A stretch of DNA of 64,000 bases from Zhongshania aquimaris (lineage in GTDB: Bacteria > Pseudomonadota > Gammaproteobacteria > Pseudomonadales > Spongiibacteraceae): assembly GCF_019312595.1 (NCBI RefSeq), contig NZ_JAHWDQ010000001.1:806001-870000 (forward strand). The letters are read 5' to 3'. Numbering within the stretch: the first letter of the stretch is position 1; each line of letters begins with the position of its first letter. Position numbers and translations under genes: made by a program. The notes beneath the pieces are model-generated. The model saw only the letters and a list, made by a program, of their open reading frames with translations. It made no database searches and had not been told where the DNA came from. Shown one piece after another: positions 45,503-54,141 of this stretch.

Positions 45503-46690
45503 ATGAGCATTAACTACGACCCTTTTTCAGAAAAAGCCATGAAGGACCCGCTACCGTTGTACTCAGCTCTTCGCGCAGAAGGGAAACCGCACTACATTGA
45601 AAAATACAATGCATGGGCTCTGACAAGATTTGAAGACGTCATGAAAGCCAGTACCCATCACGAGAAAGACGTTACTTTCACCGCAGGACAAACACCCGGC
45701 CAACTTCTTCTGGGCGAACCAGTTTTGAAAGCATTTACCACAATGGATGCGCCAGAACATAGAAAATGGCGAGGTGTTATCCGTAAAAATTACACGCCAG
45801 AAGGCATTGAAGAGCACCGCGAGCGATTTACGGAACTCGCTAGAAATATTCTGGAACCGCTTTTGGATAAGGGTGAATTCGATGTCTACCACGATTATGC
45901 AAATCAGGTTTTCTGTCTTAACTCAGGCTACAACCTAGGACTGAGTAGCAGTGAATCTATTTCATGTCGAAGATTGATCGATGAAATGCTGCATCGTGAT
46001 TCCGGACAGGTTGGTAGCGGCTCTACTCGCAACCAAAAAGCTGCAACGGAGTTAATGACCTTCCTAGCTAATTTTGTTCAGAAAGTTCGGGCAAACCCAG
46101 ACTTAGCAGTTCGCCATACTGCGGCTTACTTATACGCAGATATAGATGGCAAGCAACTCGATGACGAAGAACTCGCACTGCTGTTATTAAACTTCTTAAT
46201 TGTGGGCTCCGAAACCACCCCGATGGTGGTAGCCGGAATGCTCTATCACTTAGCGCAAAACACAGACGTAAAAATGCGTGTTTTGAACGATCACCGCCTT
46301 ATTAAAGAACTCTACATCGAAACCTGTCGATACGACCAGCCGACAAATATGCTATGCAGACGCGCAGTTAACGCCTTTGATCTAAACGGCGCCCATATCC
46401 TACCGGGGCAGAATTTACTTTATATCTATGCGTCGGCAAACAGAGACGAAGAAGAGTTCGAGCAAGCAGATACCTTTAACATCTTTCGAAAACGTCGGCG
46501 TGACCTAAGCTATGGCGCCGGCGGACATAAATGCCTAGGCATGCATATGGCAACAATGGGGGCAGAAATTTTAGTAAGCGAGTTGTTTAAATCTATTAGC
46601 GATTATGAAGTACTTGAAGACCAATGCGAGCGATCTTACGGTGAATTTCTCAACGGCTACCTAACAGTTCCGATCAGAGTGACGCTATGA
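45503..46690 (+). CDS. Cytochrome P450 (candidate estrone 4-hydroxylase, EdcA/AedA type)
   Basis: A 395-residue soluble bacterial P450. The I-helix oxygen-activation motif is LIVGSETTPM, the ExxR pair is in ELYIETCRYD, and the heme-thiolate loop is LSYGAGGHKCLGMH with Cys344; the Phe expected seven residues before the Cys is replaced by Tyr at that position. It needs a separate ferredoxin and reductase, not present here. First gene of a 14-gene operon in which an extradiol dioxygenase and a 2-oxoacid oxidoreductase follow. In Novosphingobium and Rhodococcus estrogen degraders a P450 4-hydroxylates estrone to the catechol. Substrate here is inferred from context. The stop overlaps the next gene (ATGA). 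Confidence 0.9.
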   Translation: MSINYDPFSEKAMKDPLPLYSALRAEGKPHYIEKYNAWALTRFEDVMKASTHHEKDVTFTAGQTPGQLLLGEPVLKAFTTMDAPEHRKWRGVIRKNYTPEGIEEHRERFTELARNILEPLLDKGEFDVYHDYANQVFCLNSGYNLGLSSSESISCRRLIDEMLHRDSGQVGSGSTRNQKAATELMTFLANFVQKVRANPDLAVRHTAAYLYADIDGKQLDDEELALLLLNFLIVGSETTPMVVAGMLYHLAQNTDVKMRVLNDHRLIKELYIETCRYDQPTNMLCRRAVNAFDLNGAHILPGQNLLYIYASANRDEEEFEQADTFNIFRKRRRDLSYGAGGHKCLGMHMATMGAEILVSELFKSISDYEVLEDQCERSYGEFLNGYLTVPIRVTL

Positions 46691-47166
46691 GCACGACTAG
46701 CGCCCCAAAAATAACATTCGATGATATAGCACAATTAGAAGCGTGCATTTCAGACGAGTTTGGCCCACGTGGTAGCTCGATATCGATAGATCAAGAAACC
46801 ATCGATAGTTTTGCCGTGCTGACCACTGACCAGCAGTGGATTCATGTTGACCGTGAACGAGCTATCAACGGTCCCTTTGGTACCACCGTTGCGCATGGCT
46901 TCTTAATTCTCAGCATGCTGCCAGCCATTCGCCCCGTGAACAAATTTGAATTAGCGGGTTGGTCATCTGCGGCAACTTACGGTATCCGCGCCCTGCGATT
47001 TTTGCAGCCTGTAGCCAGCGGCAACCATATCTATGCTCGCAGTCGATTGCTCGGTGTTGAAGCACATCGACGCGGAACGCTATTAACAAGCGAGATAATG
47101 ATTCAATCAATTGAAAATACAAATCCGTCACTTTTATTTGAGCTACAACTGCTCTATATGCCCTAG
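46687..47166 (+). CDS. MaoC-like (R)-specific enoyl-CoA hydratase
   Basis: A 159-residue hot-dog protein of the MaoC/PhaJ type. The catalytic Asp/His motif reads TTDQQWIHVDRERA and is followed by GTTVAHGFLILSML, both typical of (R)-hydratases. It would hydrate a trans-enoyl-CoA to the (3R)-hydroxyacyl-CoA, the substrate of HSD17B4-like SDRs such as that at 51695. It overlaps the P450 stop by 4 nt, so it is coupled to it. A 187-nt gap follows. Confidence 0.85.
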   Translation: MSTTSAPKITFDDIAQLEACISDEFGPRGSSISIDQETIDSFAVLTTDQQWIHVDRERAINGPFGTTVAHGFLILSMLPAIRPVNKFELAGWSSAATYGIRALRFLQPVASGNHIYARSRLLGVEAHRRGTLLTSEIMIQSIENTNPSLLFELQLLYMP

Positions 47167-47353
47167 CAACTGCGTTTCGCTTGCGAATAATAGGATCGAT
47201 ATGAACAGGTTTAATCTCTAGAAAAGTGCTATCGATGACATCTATGCCGGCCATCTTTTCAAGCCGATATAGAAAGAGTTATTTTCGACAAGCAGTAACG
47301 CTTCTATTGAATAAAAGTAAAGACGAACACGCGTACTCAAGGAATAGAATGGA

Positions 47354-48334
47354 ATGAAAATACAGTCATTAGGCTATGTCGGGATCGGCGCACCAGACCC
47401 CAAAGTGTGGCAAGAGTTCGCTACCAACATCATCGGCCTCATGCCCGCGAGAGCCTGTGCCGGAGAAGATTGGGGTATTCCAGCCGTTTTGGATAGCGGT
47501 CCTGCCAGCGCAGGTTCAGGCATCTCTGAAAACGGATCAGTGTTTTTAAAGATGGATGAATGGCAATGGCGAATAGCAGTACATCCCGACCAAGAAAATC
47601 GCGGTATTTTGTATATCGGGTTCCAATTACAGTCACTTATAGATCTGCAATGCGCAGTAAAAGAGCTGCAAGCAGAACATATCCCCGTTCGCTTTGGCAG
47701 TGATACAGAGGCCCGCAGCAGATCCGTCAGTGGTATTGCCTACACGCAAGACCCCACTGGCAATATGATTGAGTTGTTCTACGGACCAACAATCGACAAG
47801 CATTTCGAATCGCCGTTGGGAATGGAATTCAAGGCCGGCAATCTCGGCTTGGGGCATCTAAACTTACTCGTTCCCAACCTTGAAGACGCCAAAGATTTCT
47901 ACACCCGGATACTGGGCTTTGAACTTACTGATTATATCCGTTTCGGCGAGCAAAACTCAGCCAACTTCTTTCACTGCAACGGTCGCCACCACAGCATTGG
48001 CTTAACTCGGGTAGGCAATGTCAAAGGCCTCCACCATTTGATGCTCGAAGTAGACAGTTATGACAACGTCTGCCAATGCCTTGAGCGTGTAGTAGATGCT
48101 GGTATCAATATCACATCAACATTAGGTCGTCACACCAACGACAATGTATTTTCATTCTACATGTCCAGCCCGTATGGCTTTGAAGTCGAAATCGGTTGTA
48201 ATGGTGTCATGGTCGATCAAGATTGGGTGCCGCATGAATTCGTCAATGGCGACCTGTGGGGGCATCGCGGCCTAGATCCTGAAACAATTACTAGAAATCT
48301 AGCAAAACTTGCAAGTAAAGGAGCAGAAAGATAA
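47354..48334 (+). CDS. Extradiol dioxygenase (candidate 4-hydroxyestrone 4,5-dioxygenase, EdcB/AedB type)
   Basis: A 326-residue two-domain VOC dioxygenase. Fe ligands by family pattern: His168 (LGLGHLN), His228 (HHLMLEV) and Glu279 (VEIG). The HsaC-like active-site segments are also present (NGRHHSIG, LGRHTNDNVFSFYM). Relative to HsaC at 21834 the N-terminal domain has an extra loop at about residues 31-63. It opens a catechol ring next to a hydroxyl; with the P450 upstream the natural substrate would be 4-hydroxyestrone. No meta-cleavage hydrolase or dehydrogenase follows; instead a 2-oxoacid oxidoreductase does. The steroid assignment is inferred. AAGGA precedes the start. Confidence 0.87.
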   Translation: MKIQSLGYVGIGAPDPKVWQEFATNIIGLMPARACAGEDWGIPAVLDSGPASAGSGISENGSVFLKMDEWQWRIAVHPDQENRGILYIGFQLQSLIDLQCAVKELQAEHIPVRFGSDTEARSRSVSGIAYTQDPTGNMIELFYGPTIDKHFESPLGMEFKAGNLGLGHLNLLVPNLEDAKDFYTRILGFELTDYIRFGEQNSANFFHCNGRHHSIGLTRVGNVKGLHHLMLEVDSYDNVCQCLERVVDAGINITSTLGRHTNDNVFSFYMSSPYGFEVEIGCNGVMVDQDWVPHEFVNGDLWGHRGLDPETITRNLAKLASKGAER

Positions 48335-48738
48335 TGCCTGTCATCCTAGCAAAACCGGTTCTCGATGCGGGTATAGTGACCAAAGACATGGAATCTGCTC
48401 ACCGATTTTACGGCACAACACTGGGTTTAACTGTTGCCGGCGAGATCGATATTCCAAGTTATGGTTTAGTGCGCCGCTATACCGTAGGCGATAGCACGCT
48501 TCGAATCTATTTACCCACCAAAGAACCAAACTCAGAGGGAAGTCGCAATGGATTCGCCACCCAAACGGGTATCCGCTACTTAACGCTTTATGTTTGCAAC
48601 CTAGATGACGCCACCGATGCCGTTAAAAACGCCGGTTTCAAGATCGCAGTCGCCGTTCGTGAACTACGACCTGGCGTTCGCGTATCACAGGTTGAAGACG
48701 CCGACGGAAATACCGTCGAACTAATGGAGACAATCTAA
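48334..48738 (+). CDS. Single-domain VOC (glyoxalase-fold) protein
   Basis: A 134-residue vicinal-oxygen-chelate protein with one glyoxalase-type half: VLDAGIVTKDMESAHRFYGTTLG at the start, VRYLTLYVCNLDDA in the middle and VEDADGNTVELMETI at the end. AAGGAG stands before the ATG, which overlaps the stop of the dioxygenase gene. The Glu near the end is a likely metal ligand; the other usual metal His is not evident. It could isomerise or stabilise a ring-cleavage product, be an epimerase-like accessory, or be a resistance-type protein. Placement next to the extradiol gene favours a helper in ring-cleavage chemistry. Confidence 0.78.
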   Translation: MPVILAKPVLDAGIVTKDMESAHRFYGTTLGLTVAGEIDIPSYGLVRRYTVGDSTLRIYLPTKEPNSEGSRNGFATQTGIRYLTLYVCNLDDATDAVKNAGFKIAVAVRELRPGVRVSQVEDADGNTVELMETI

Positions 48739-48739
48739 A

Positions 48740-49924
48740 GTGGACTTTCGATTCTCAGAACGTGAAGAACACTTCATCGCCGAGGTTAAGGCCTTTATTG
48801 AAGAGCAGAAGCAACTACCTGGGGCGGATGATGTATTTAATCCTAACCGCGAAGCAGACTCTTCCCTCTCCGATAGTGAAGAACGCCGAGCGTTTAACCG
48901 GCGCCTATCAAAAGCCGGATATTTGGGCATGTCATGGGGAGAGCAATACGGCGGACAAGGCAAAGAAGGGATATACGACTACCTGCTTAACGAGGAACTC
49001 GCCACGGTTGGCGCGCCACTGATAGGTAAAGGTGTAGGTTGTATTGGTAAAACACTTATTGCTCACGGCTCAGAGAAACTTAAACAGGAATTTTTGCCCC
49101 AAATTCTGAACGCGGAAATCGAGTTTGCCCTAGGCTATTCCGAGCCCTCAGCCGGCTCAGACTTAGCATCTTTACGCCTAAAGGCAGACGCAGTTGGAGA
49201 CGACTGGGTACTCAACGGGCAAAAGATGTGGACCACATCCGCCCACTTTGCTGACTGGTATTGGGTTGCGGCTCGTACCGATACAAATGTAGCCAAACAC
49301 AAAGGCATAAGTGTTTTTCTAGTTCCTATGAACCATCCAGGGTTAACCGTGACTGCCATTGAAACCATGGGTGACCACCGCACTAACCAGGTATTTTTTG
49401 ACAACGTTACCGTGCCCGGCGACTATCTGGTCGGCGAAGTTAACAAGGGGTGGCTGTATGTCTGCGAGGCCCTGGACTATGAACGCTTCACTCTCTATAC
49501 CGTTGGGCCAATTTTTTCCAAGTTTAACGCCTTGATTGAATCACTAAAAAATACCGAACGAAACGGCAAACCGCTTTCGGAACATCCCATCATCCGCAGT
49601 AAGATCGCCAGTATCGCCGCTGAGCTCGAAGCTGCGAAGATGCTCCAACGGCGGGTCATCTCAGCAGCACGTAAAGAACAAGTTCCAACAGTAGAAGCGG
49701 CGATGTACAAACTTTATAGTACTGAACTCGGGCGACGGCTCGCAAACCTAGCCATGGATGCCTTAGGCCCCATGAGCTTACTTAGACATGAATCAGAAGA
49801 TGCACCAGCCCACGGAAAATGGGAACATTCCTATCGGGCAACCGTCGTTGACACCATCGGCGGCGGCTCTTCCGAAGTTCAGAAAAATATTATTGCCCGT
49901 CGAGGGCTAGGGTTACCATCATGA
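48740..49924 (+). CDS. Acyl-CoA dehydrogenase (steroid-type subunit A)
   Basis: A 394-residue FAD acyl-CoA dehydrogenase. N-terminal helix start DFRFSEREEHF, FAD segment LGYSEPSAGSDLASL and WTTSAHFADWYW, and C-terminal DTIGGGSSEVQKNIIARRGLGLPS. The GTG start follows GGAG. It forms a double bond in a CoA ester, passing electrons to ETF. The second, shorter dehydrogenase at 50583 flanks the TetR gene. Pairs of this kind often assemble as alpha2-beta2 steroid dehydrogenases (ChsE1-ChsE2 type), where each subunit carries half of the sites. Whether that applies is inference. Its stop overlaps the TetR start. Confidence 0.88.
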   Translation: MDFRFSEREEHFIAEVKAFIEEQKQLPGADDVFNPNREADSSLSDSEERRAFNRRLSKAGYLGMSWGEQYGGQGKEGIYDYLLNEELATVGAPLIGKGVGCIGKTLIAHGSEKLKQEFLPQILNAEIEFALGYSEPSAGSDLASLRLKADAVGDDWVLNGQKMWTTSAHFADWYWVAARTDTNVAKHKGISVFLVPMNHPGLTVTAIETMGDHRTNQVFFDNVTVPGDYLVGEVNKGWLYVCEALDYERFTLYTVGPIFSKFNALIESLKNTERNGKPLSEHPIIRSKIASIAAELEAAKMLQRRVISAARKEQVPTVEAAMYKLYSTELGRRLANLAMDALGPMSLLRHESEDAPAHGKWEHSYRATVVDTIGGGSSEVQKNIIARRGLGLPS

Positions 49925-50523
49925 CAAAAGACACTACTCCCAAAGCGGCGCCAAAACGCGGACGCGGTCGACCGCGCAGCCAAGCTTCAGAGAACTCGAT
50001 CCTCCAAGCGACATTAGAGTTATTGGCGAAAGGCGGGTACACCGAAGTAACAGTCGATAAGGTTGCTGCTATGGCGAATGCCAGTAAAGCAACAATCTAC
50101 CGACGCTGGCCCACAAAAGAAAACCTGGTTATTGCCGCCTTCGAATTAACCACGCCCCTCACTATTCCCAACAAGCAAAATATGGTGGAGAGCTTAATAG
50201 AGCTTATTTGGCAATACAGTCAGTTTTTACAAAACACCGCATTGGGTGGCGTGTTACCAGCACTGGAAGCAGAGCGCCAACACAACCCCGAACTTGATAA
50301 ATATCTTGGGCCATTAATAGAAGCACGCCGCGACCCACTGCGCAGCATTATCAAGCTTGGAATAGAAAACAACGAATTGGAAAAAAAAACCGACGTCGAG
50401 TTTATTTGCGACTTAGTCATGGGGCCAGTCCAGCTTCGTATTCTCAGCATGCACAAGCCTGTTACTAAAAAGTACATCACTAAAGTCGTAGAAACTGTAC
50501 TTGCATCACTTTTACAAAAATAG
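49921..50523 (+). CDS. TetR-family repressor of the P450/receptor regulon (proposed)
   Basis: A 200-residue TetR regulator. The N-terminal tail is basic (KRGRGRPRSQ), then the HTH: ILQATLELLAKGGYTEVTVD and VAAMANASKATIYRRWPTKEN; the ligand domain follows. It overlaps the dehydrogenase stop (ATGA), thus lies inside the operon and would be autoregulated. It is the only TetR gene here, and the 14-nt dyad at 43851, 45287 and 45463 has a form such dimers recognise. A ligand such as a CoA thioester or steroid intermediate is inferred. Confidence 0.85.
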   Translation: MTKDTTPKAAPKRGRGRPRSQASENSILQATLELLAKGGYTEVTVDKVAAMANASKATIYRRWPTKENLVIAAFELTTPLTIPNKQNMVESLIELIWQYSQFLQNTALGGVLPALEAERQHNPELDKYLGPLIEARRDPLRSIIKLGIENNELEKKTDVEFICDLVMGPVQLRILSMHKPVTKKYITKVVETVLASLLQK

Positions 50524-50582
50524 ACCACAAGAAAATCGGCAGTCACAACATTAATTTTAAGTCGGCATACGAGAGCAGCAGA

Positions 50583-51695
50583 ATGGATCTTGATTTTTCT
50601 GAAGAACAAATCATGTTACGCGAGTCAGCGGCTCGCCTGTGCGATGATTTCCACACAAGCCTGTCAGTACGTGAACTTGAAAAAAGTGATACAGGTTTCT
50701 GCCGTGAGTTTTGGTGTGAATCTGCCAACTTGGGTTTGTGCGGTCTATCGGTCAGCGAAGCATATGGCGGTGCCGAACTTGGGGCGCTTGAAACCGCAGT
50801 AGTCCACGAGGAAATCGGCCGCACATTAACCCCATCTCCTCACTTAGACTGCTGTGTTATCAGCGCGGCATTACTTTCTGGCGCAGGTAGCGACGCGCAA
50901 AAAACACAATGGCTCTCTGCAATCTCGAGCGGTGACAAAATTATTATACCGGCCTGGCAGGAAGCTAAGGCGGGGAACGATCTCTCCCACATTTCGACAC
51001 GACTAAGTAAGAGCGACAAACGGTGGGTAATAAACGGGAAAAAGATGCTGGTACCCTACGCCAATAGTGCAGATGCGTTTATCGTCCTCGCGCGCGACGA
51101 AGATCAAGGCACTCACCTTCTTCTTATTCCTGCCGACAACCTAATCTTGCACCGTCAAGCAAACCATGCAGATCAAAATCTCTTCTCTGTCACGTTAGAA
51201 GAAGTTGACGTGTCTGCAGAAAATCGACTCAGTAGCAACGAGAATATCGCGGGGTGTTGGGATCGGGCAATGCTGAAAGGAATCATTGCTACTGCAGCGC
51301 AAGCGGTAGGAGGCGCAAGCCGTATTCTCATTATGGCAAATGAGTATGCCAAAGTAAGACAGCAGTTTGGCAAACCTATTGGCTCGTTTCAGTCGATAGC
51401 CCACTACCTTGCAGACCGCGCGACTGAAATTGAAGGCGCTCGCTATCTAACGTATCAAGCTGCATGGGCCTGCGATGCCGGCGAAGAATGGGAGCAATTG
51501 GCACTGATGGCCAAGTTACATGCAACTGCCGTGTTTAGACGCAGTGCTGTTGACAGCGTACAGATTCATGGCGGGATGGGCTTTAGTGCCGAGGCAGATC
51601 CCCAGCTCTACTATCGTCGCGCGAAACACCTGCAATTAATGCATTGGGATCCGGACTATCTGGAACATCGAGTTGCACAAAAGGTATTCGGCTAA
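50583..51695 (+). CDS. Acyl-CoA dehydrogenase (steroid-type subunit B)
   Basis: A 370-residue acyl-CoA dehydrogenase-like protein. MDLDFSEEQIMLRESAARL starts the helical N-domain; QQFGKPIGSFQSIAHYLADRATEIEG and VQIHGGMGFSAEADPQLYYRR mark the C-terminal FAD-binding part, quoted in pieces (QQFGKPIGSFQSIAHYLAD; QIHGGMGFSAEADPQLYYRR). It is shorter than its partner at 48740, as usual for the beta partner in heteromeric steroid dehydrogenases. It lies 59 nt after the TetR gene and its stop overlaps the start of the SDR by one base. Confidence 0.86.
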   Translation: MDLDFSEEQIMLRESAARLCDDFHTSLSVRELEKSDTGFCREFWCESANLGLCGLSVSEAYGGAELGALETAVVHEEIGRTLTPSPHLDCCVISAALLSGAGSDAQKTQWLSAISSGDKIIIPAWQEAKAGNDLSHISTRLSKSDKRWVINGKKMLVPYANSADAFIVLARDEDQGTHLLLIPADNLILHRQANHADQNLFSVTLEEVDVSAENRLSSNENIAGCWDRAMLKGIIATAAQAVGGASRILIMANEYAKVRQQFGKPIGSFQSIAHYLADRATEIEGARYLTYQAAWACDAGEEWEQLALMAKLHATAVFRRSAVDSVQIHGGMGFSAEADPQLYYRRAKHLQLMHWDPDYLEHRVAQKVFG

Positions 51696-52591
51696 TGGGA
51701 CTACTCGCCAATAAGTCTATAGTTGTTACCGGCGCTGGTGGCGGTATTGGTCGTGCTCACGCACTGTTAATGGCAAGCGAAGGCGCACGAGTTATCGTGA
51801 ACGATATCAATACCCAAGCGGCTAATTCTGTTACCACCGAGATACTTGCTGCAGGGGGAGACGCCCGTGCCAATATCGATAATATCGCTAGTCGCAGCGG
51901 TGCAGAAGCACTGATAGATCACTGCATAGAGGCCTTCGGCGCTATCGATGTCATTGTGAACAATGCCGGCAATCTGCGTGACCGCTCATTTCTTAAAATG
52001 ACTGACGAAGAATTTGATGCAGTCTGGCAGGTACATGTGAAAGGGACTTTTTGGTGTAGCCAAGCCGCGGCCCTTGCAATGAAAGCAGCAGGTCGAGGTG
52101 GCGCAATTATCAATACAAGCTCCGGTTCACACTTTGGTAATTTTGGCCAAACGAACTATGCCGCAGCGAAAGGCGCTATCGCCTCAATGACCTATACCTG
52201 GGCTATTGAACTCGCGGGACTTGGTATACGTGTCAATGGTATCTGCCCAGTTGCTATGACCCAAATGACCGCCGGCCTAATGGCAGATCAAAACGGTCAG
52301 TCACCACAAGCGCTTTGGCAAGCTGAGCGCAATGCCCCGCTAGCGGCTTATCTCGCATCAGACGAAGCCATCAATGTCAGTGGCCAAATATTTGGTGTAG
52401 GTGGTGAACGTCTTTCACACATGGTTCAACCGCACTACGGAAAAACCCTAACCATGAAAAATGGCTGGACTGTCGCGGCCGTGCGCGAACAATTTCAGCA
52501 AGTCATGCCTCAGCAATTCGGCAACTTTGGCATTTTAGGAAACCCGTATCCATTCCATGGCGGTGTGTATCCACCCGCAAAGGCGGACTAA
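51695..52591 (+). CDS. SDR 3-hydroxyacyl-CoA dehydrogenase-like (HSD17B4 type)
   Basis: A 298-residue SDR. Cofactor loop VTGAGGGIGRAHALL, Asp turn VIVNDINTQA, NNAGNLRDRSFLKM, and the catalytic part NTSSGSHFGNFGQTNYAAAKG. It has the longer C-terminal tail of the multifunctional-enzyme-2 group, like its paralogue at 36407. I chose the ATG at 51695, which shares the base of the preceding stop (TAATG); the frame start at 51644 would overlap the dehydrogenase. It should oxidise a (3R)-hydroxyacyl-CoA produced by a MaoC hydratase in this operon. Confidence 0.86.
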   Translation: MGLLANKSIVVTGAGGGIGRAHALLMASEGARVIVNDINTQAANSVTTEILAAGGDARANIDNIASRSGAEALIDHCIEAFGAIDVIVNNAGNLRDRSFLKMTDEEFDAVWQVHVKGTFWCSQAAALAMKAAGRGGAIINTSSGSHFGNFGQTNYAAAKGAIASMTYTWAIELAGLGIRVNGICPVAMTQMTAGLMADQNGQSPQALWQAERNAPLAAYLASDEAINVSGQIFGVGGERLSHMVQPHYGKTLTMKNGWTVAAVREQFQQVMPQQFGNFGILGNPYPFHGGVYPPAKAD

Positions 52592-52594
52592 CTC

Positions 52595-53407
52595 ATGGTA
52601 TTCGAAACGCTCAACTACACCGTCGCAGATGGTATAGCAACAATCACCCTACAGCGCCCTGAGGCCCGCAACGCGGTTAATTCAGTGATGAGCCGCGAAC
52701 TGCCATTGCTGTGGCAAATGTTCGAGCAAGACGAATCCGCCTTAGTTGCTATTATCACCGGTGATGGAAATAAAACGTTTTGCAGTGGCGCCGACCTGTC
52801 AGATTTACCAGAGACAGACAGCGATGGACGCTATGGTTCACTCGAATCTTTCCGCTGGACCTCTCTGCAAAACAAAGTATGGAAACCCGTTATCTGTGCC
52901 GTAAACGGGATGACAGTGGGCGGCGGACTGCACTTTGTCGCCGATAGCGATATCGTTATTGCAGCTGACAGCGCTACCTTTTTCGACACCCATGTCAAAG
53001 TAGGGTTAGTCGCCGGTTTAGAGCCTGTCTCCCTAGCCCGCAAGATGCCCATGGAAGCGGTATTGCGCATGATGCTGGTAGGCGGCAATGAGCGCATGTC
53101 AGCAAAACGGGCACTCGAGCTCGGCCTAGTTGGCGAAGTGGTTACCAGCGCCGAATTAATGGCGCGAGCACAGCACGTCGCGAACATGATTAAAACAAAC
53201 TCCCCCTCCGCTATAGCACGCACAAAGCAAGCAATTTGGAGTGGTGAAAATAAAGGCCTCGATGATGCCTTGCAAAACGCATGGGATCTAATCATGGCGC
53301 AAAATTCGCACCCAGATTGCGAGGAAGGCGCGCGCGCCTTTCTTGAAAAACGCCCGCCCGTTTGGCAAAGCTACAGCAGAATAAATCTTGATGGCAAAAA
53401 CCAATGA
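52595..53407 (+). CDS. Crotonase-family enoyl-CoA hydratase/isomerase-like enzyme (1)
   Basis: A 270-residue crotonase-fold enzyme with the CoA loop FCSGADLSDLPE and the oxyanion GGGLHFVADSDIV. By the rat crotonase pattern the Glu of GGGCE is replaced by His in GGGLH, and the second Glu (in PE before the glycine turn) is also not Glu (THVKVG). Both classical hydratase glutamates therefore appear missing, so it may isomerise, hydrolyse or open a ring rather than hydrate. It starts 3 nt after the SDR stop and overlaps the next crotonase gene. The residue assignment is by hand alignment. Confidence 0.8.
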   Translation: MVFETLNYTVADGIATITLQRPEARNAVNSVMSRELPLLWQMFEQDESALVAIITGDGNKTFCSGADLSDLPETDSDGRYGSLESFRWTSLQNKVWKPVICAVNGMTVGGGLHFVADSDIVIAADSATFFDTHVKVGLVAGLEPVSLARKMPMEAVLRMMLVGGNERMSAKRALELGLVGEVVTSAELMARAQHVANMIKTNSPSAIARTKQAIWSGENKGLDDALQNAWDLIMAQNSHPDCEEGARAFLEKRPPVWQSYSRINLDGKNQ

Positions 53408-54141
53408 ACTATCAAGAAATACTATTTTCCCGCGATGGCCATGTAGCCATCATCACGCTGAATCGTCCCGACAAACTCAATGCCTACACGCCAGATATGG
53501 GTGAGGAGCTTGTCCATGCGCTTCGTTTTTCGGCAAGGGATAGCGCGATAAATGCAATAGTTATCACCGGTCAGGGCAGTGCATTTTGTGCCGGAGCAGA
53601 CACAGAGTACTTAAAAGGCAAGCGCGGGCATTGTGGCAAACTACTTGGCGAAGAAGACTTTATCGCCAATTTTACTCAAGAATTTGCCTCCCTACCGCTG
53701 CTTACGATTGCAGCTATTAACGGCACCGCGGCAGGCATTGGCCTGACCGGTATGCTGGCGGCTGATATACGTATCGCAGCGACCGACTCCAAGCTGGTAT
53801 TCAATTTTGCCGAGCTAGGCATCCTACCTGGACTGGGGTCGAGCTACTTTTTGCCTCACCTAATCGGCGAACCTCAGGCGAAGCAGCTGCTGTTATCTGA
53901 CCGAAGGCTGAACGGTAAAAAAGCCGAACAACTTGGCCTAGTAAATGAGGCCGTCCCAAGTGATCAAGTACTACTAAGAGCACTGGAAATTGCCCGCGGT
54001 GTTGATGCTTGTAAAACCAACATGGTCGCCTACATAAAGCGTGCTCTCAGTGCAGGCTGTGAGTCCAGCCTTGAGCAAGCACTGGCAAACGAAAAAACAC
54101 TTTCAAACAAGCTGAAACAAGCCAACGAGGTAATACAGTGA
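53404..54141 (+). CDS. Crotonase-family enoyl-CoA hydratase/isomerase-like enzyme (2)
   Basis: A 245-residue crotonase-fold enzyme. LNRPDKLNAYTPDMGEEL, FCAGADTEYLKGKRG and AAINGTAAGIGLTGMLAADIRIA are family landmarks, with FAELGILPGLGSS next. The Glu of GGGCE aligns with Thr and the second Glu aligns with Phe, so it too departs from classical hydratases. It overlaps both neighbours (ATGA and GTGA). Two non-canonical crotonases in one operon suggest isomerisation or ring-opening steps of a polycyclic acyl-CoA. Confidence 0.8.
   Translation: MNYQEILFSRDGHVAIITLNRPDKLNAYTPDMGEELVHALRFSARDSAINAIVITGQGSAFCAGADTEYLKGKRGHCGKLLGEEDFIANFTQEFASLPLLTIAAINGTAAGIGLTGMLAADIRIAATDSKLVFNFAELGILPGLGSSYFLPHLIGEPQAKQLLLSDRRLNGKKAEQLGLVNEAVPSDQVLLRALEIARGVDACKTNMVAYIKRALSAGCESSLEQALANEKTLSNKLKQANEVIQ

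Noticed and set aside
46910-47254. Minus-strand open frame whose first residues (AGIDVIDSTFL) recall a transposase strand
   Set aside because: It mostly lies antisense to the MaoC gene, has no ribosome site and only about 85 nt of it is free; no inverted repeats or target duplications around it.
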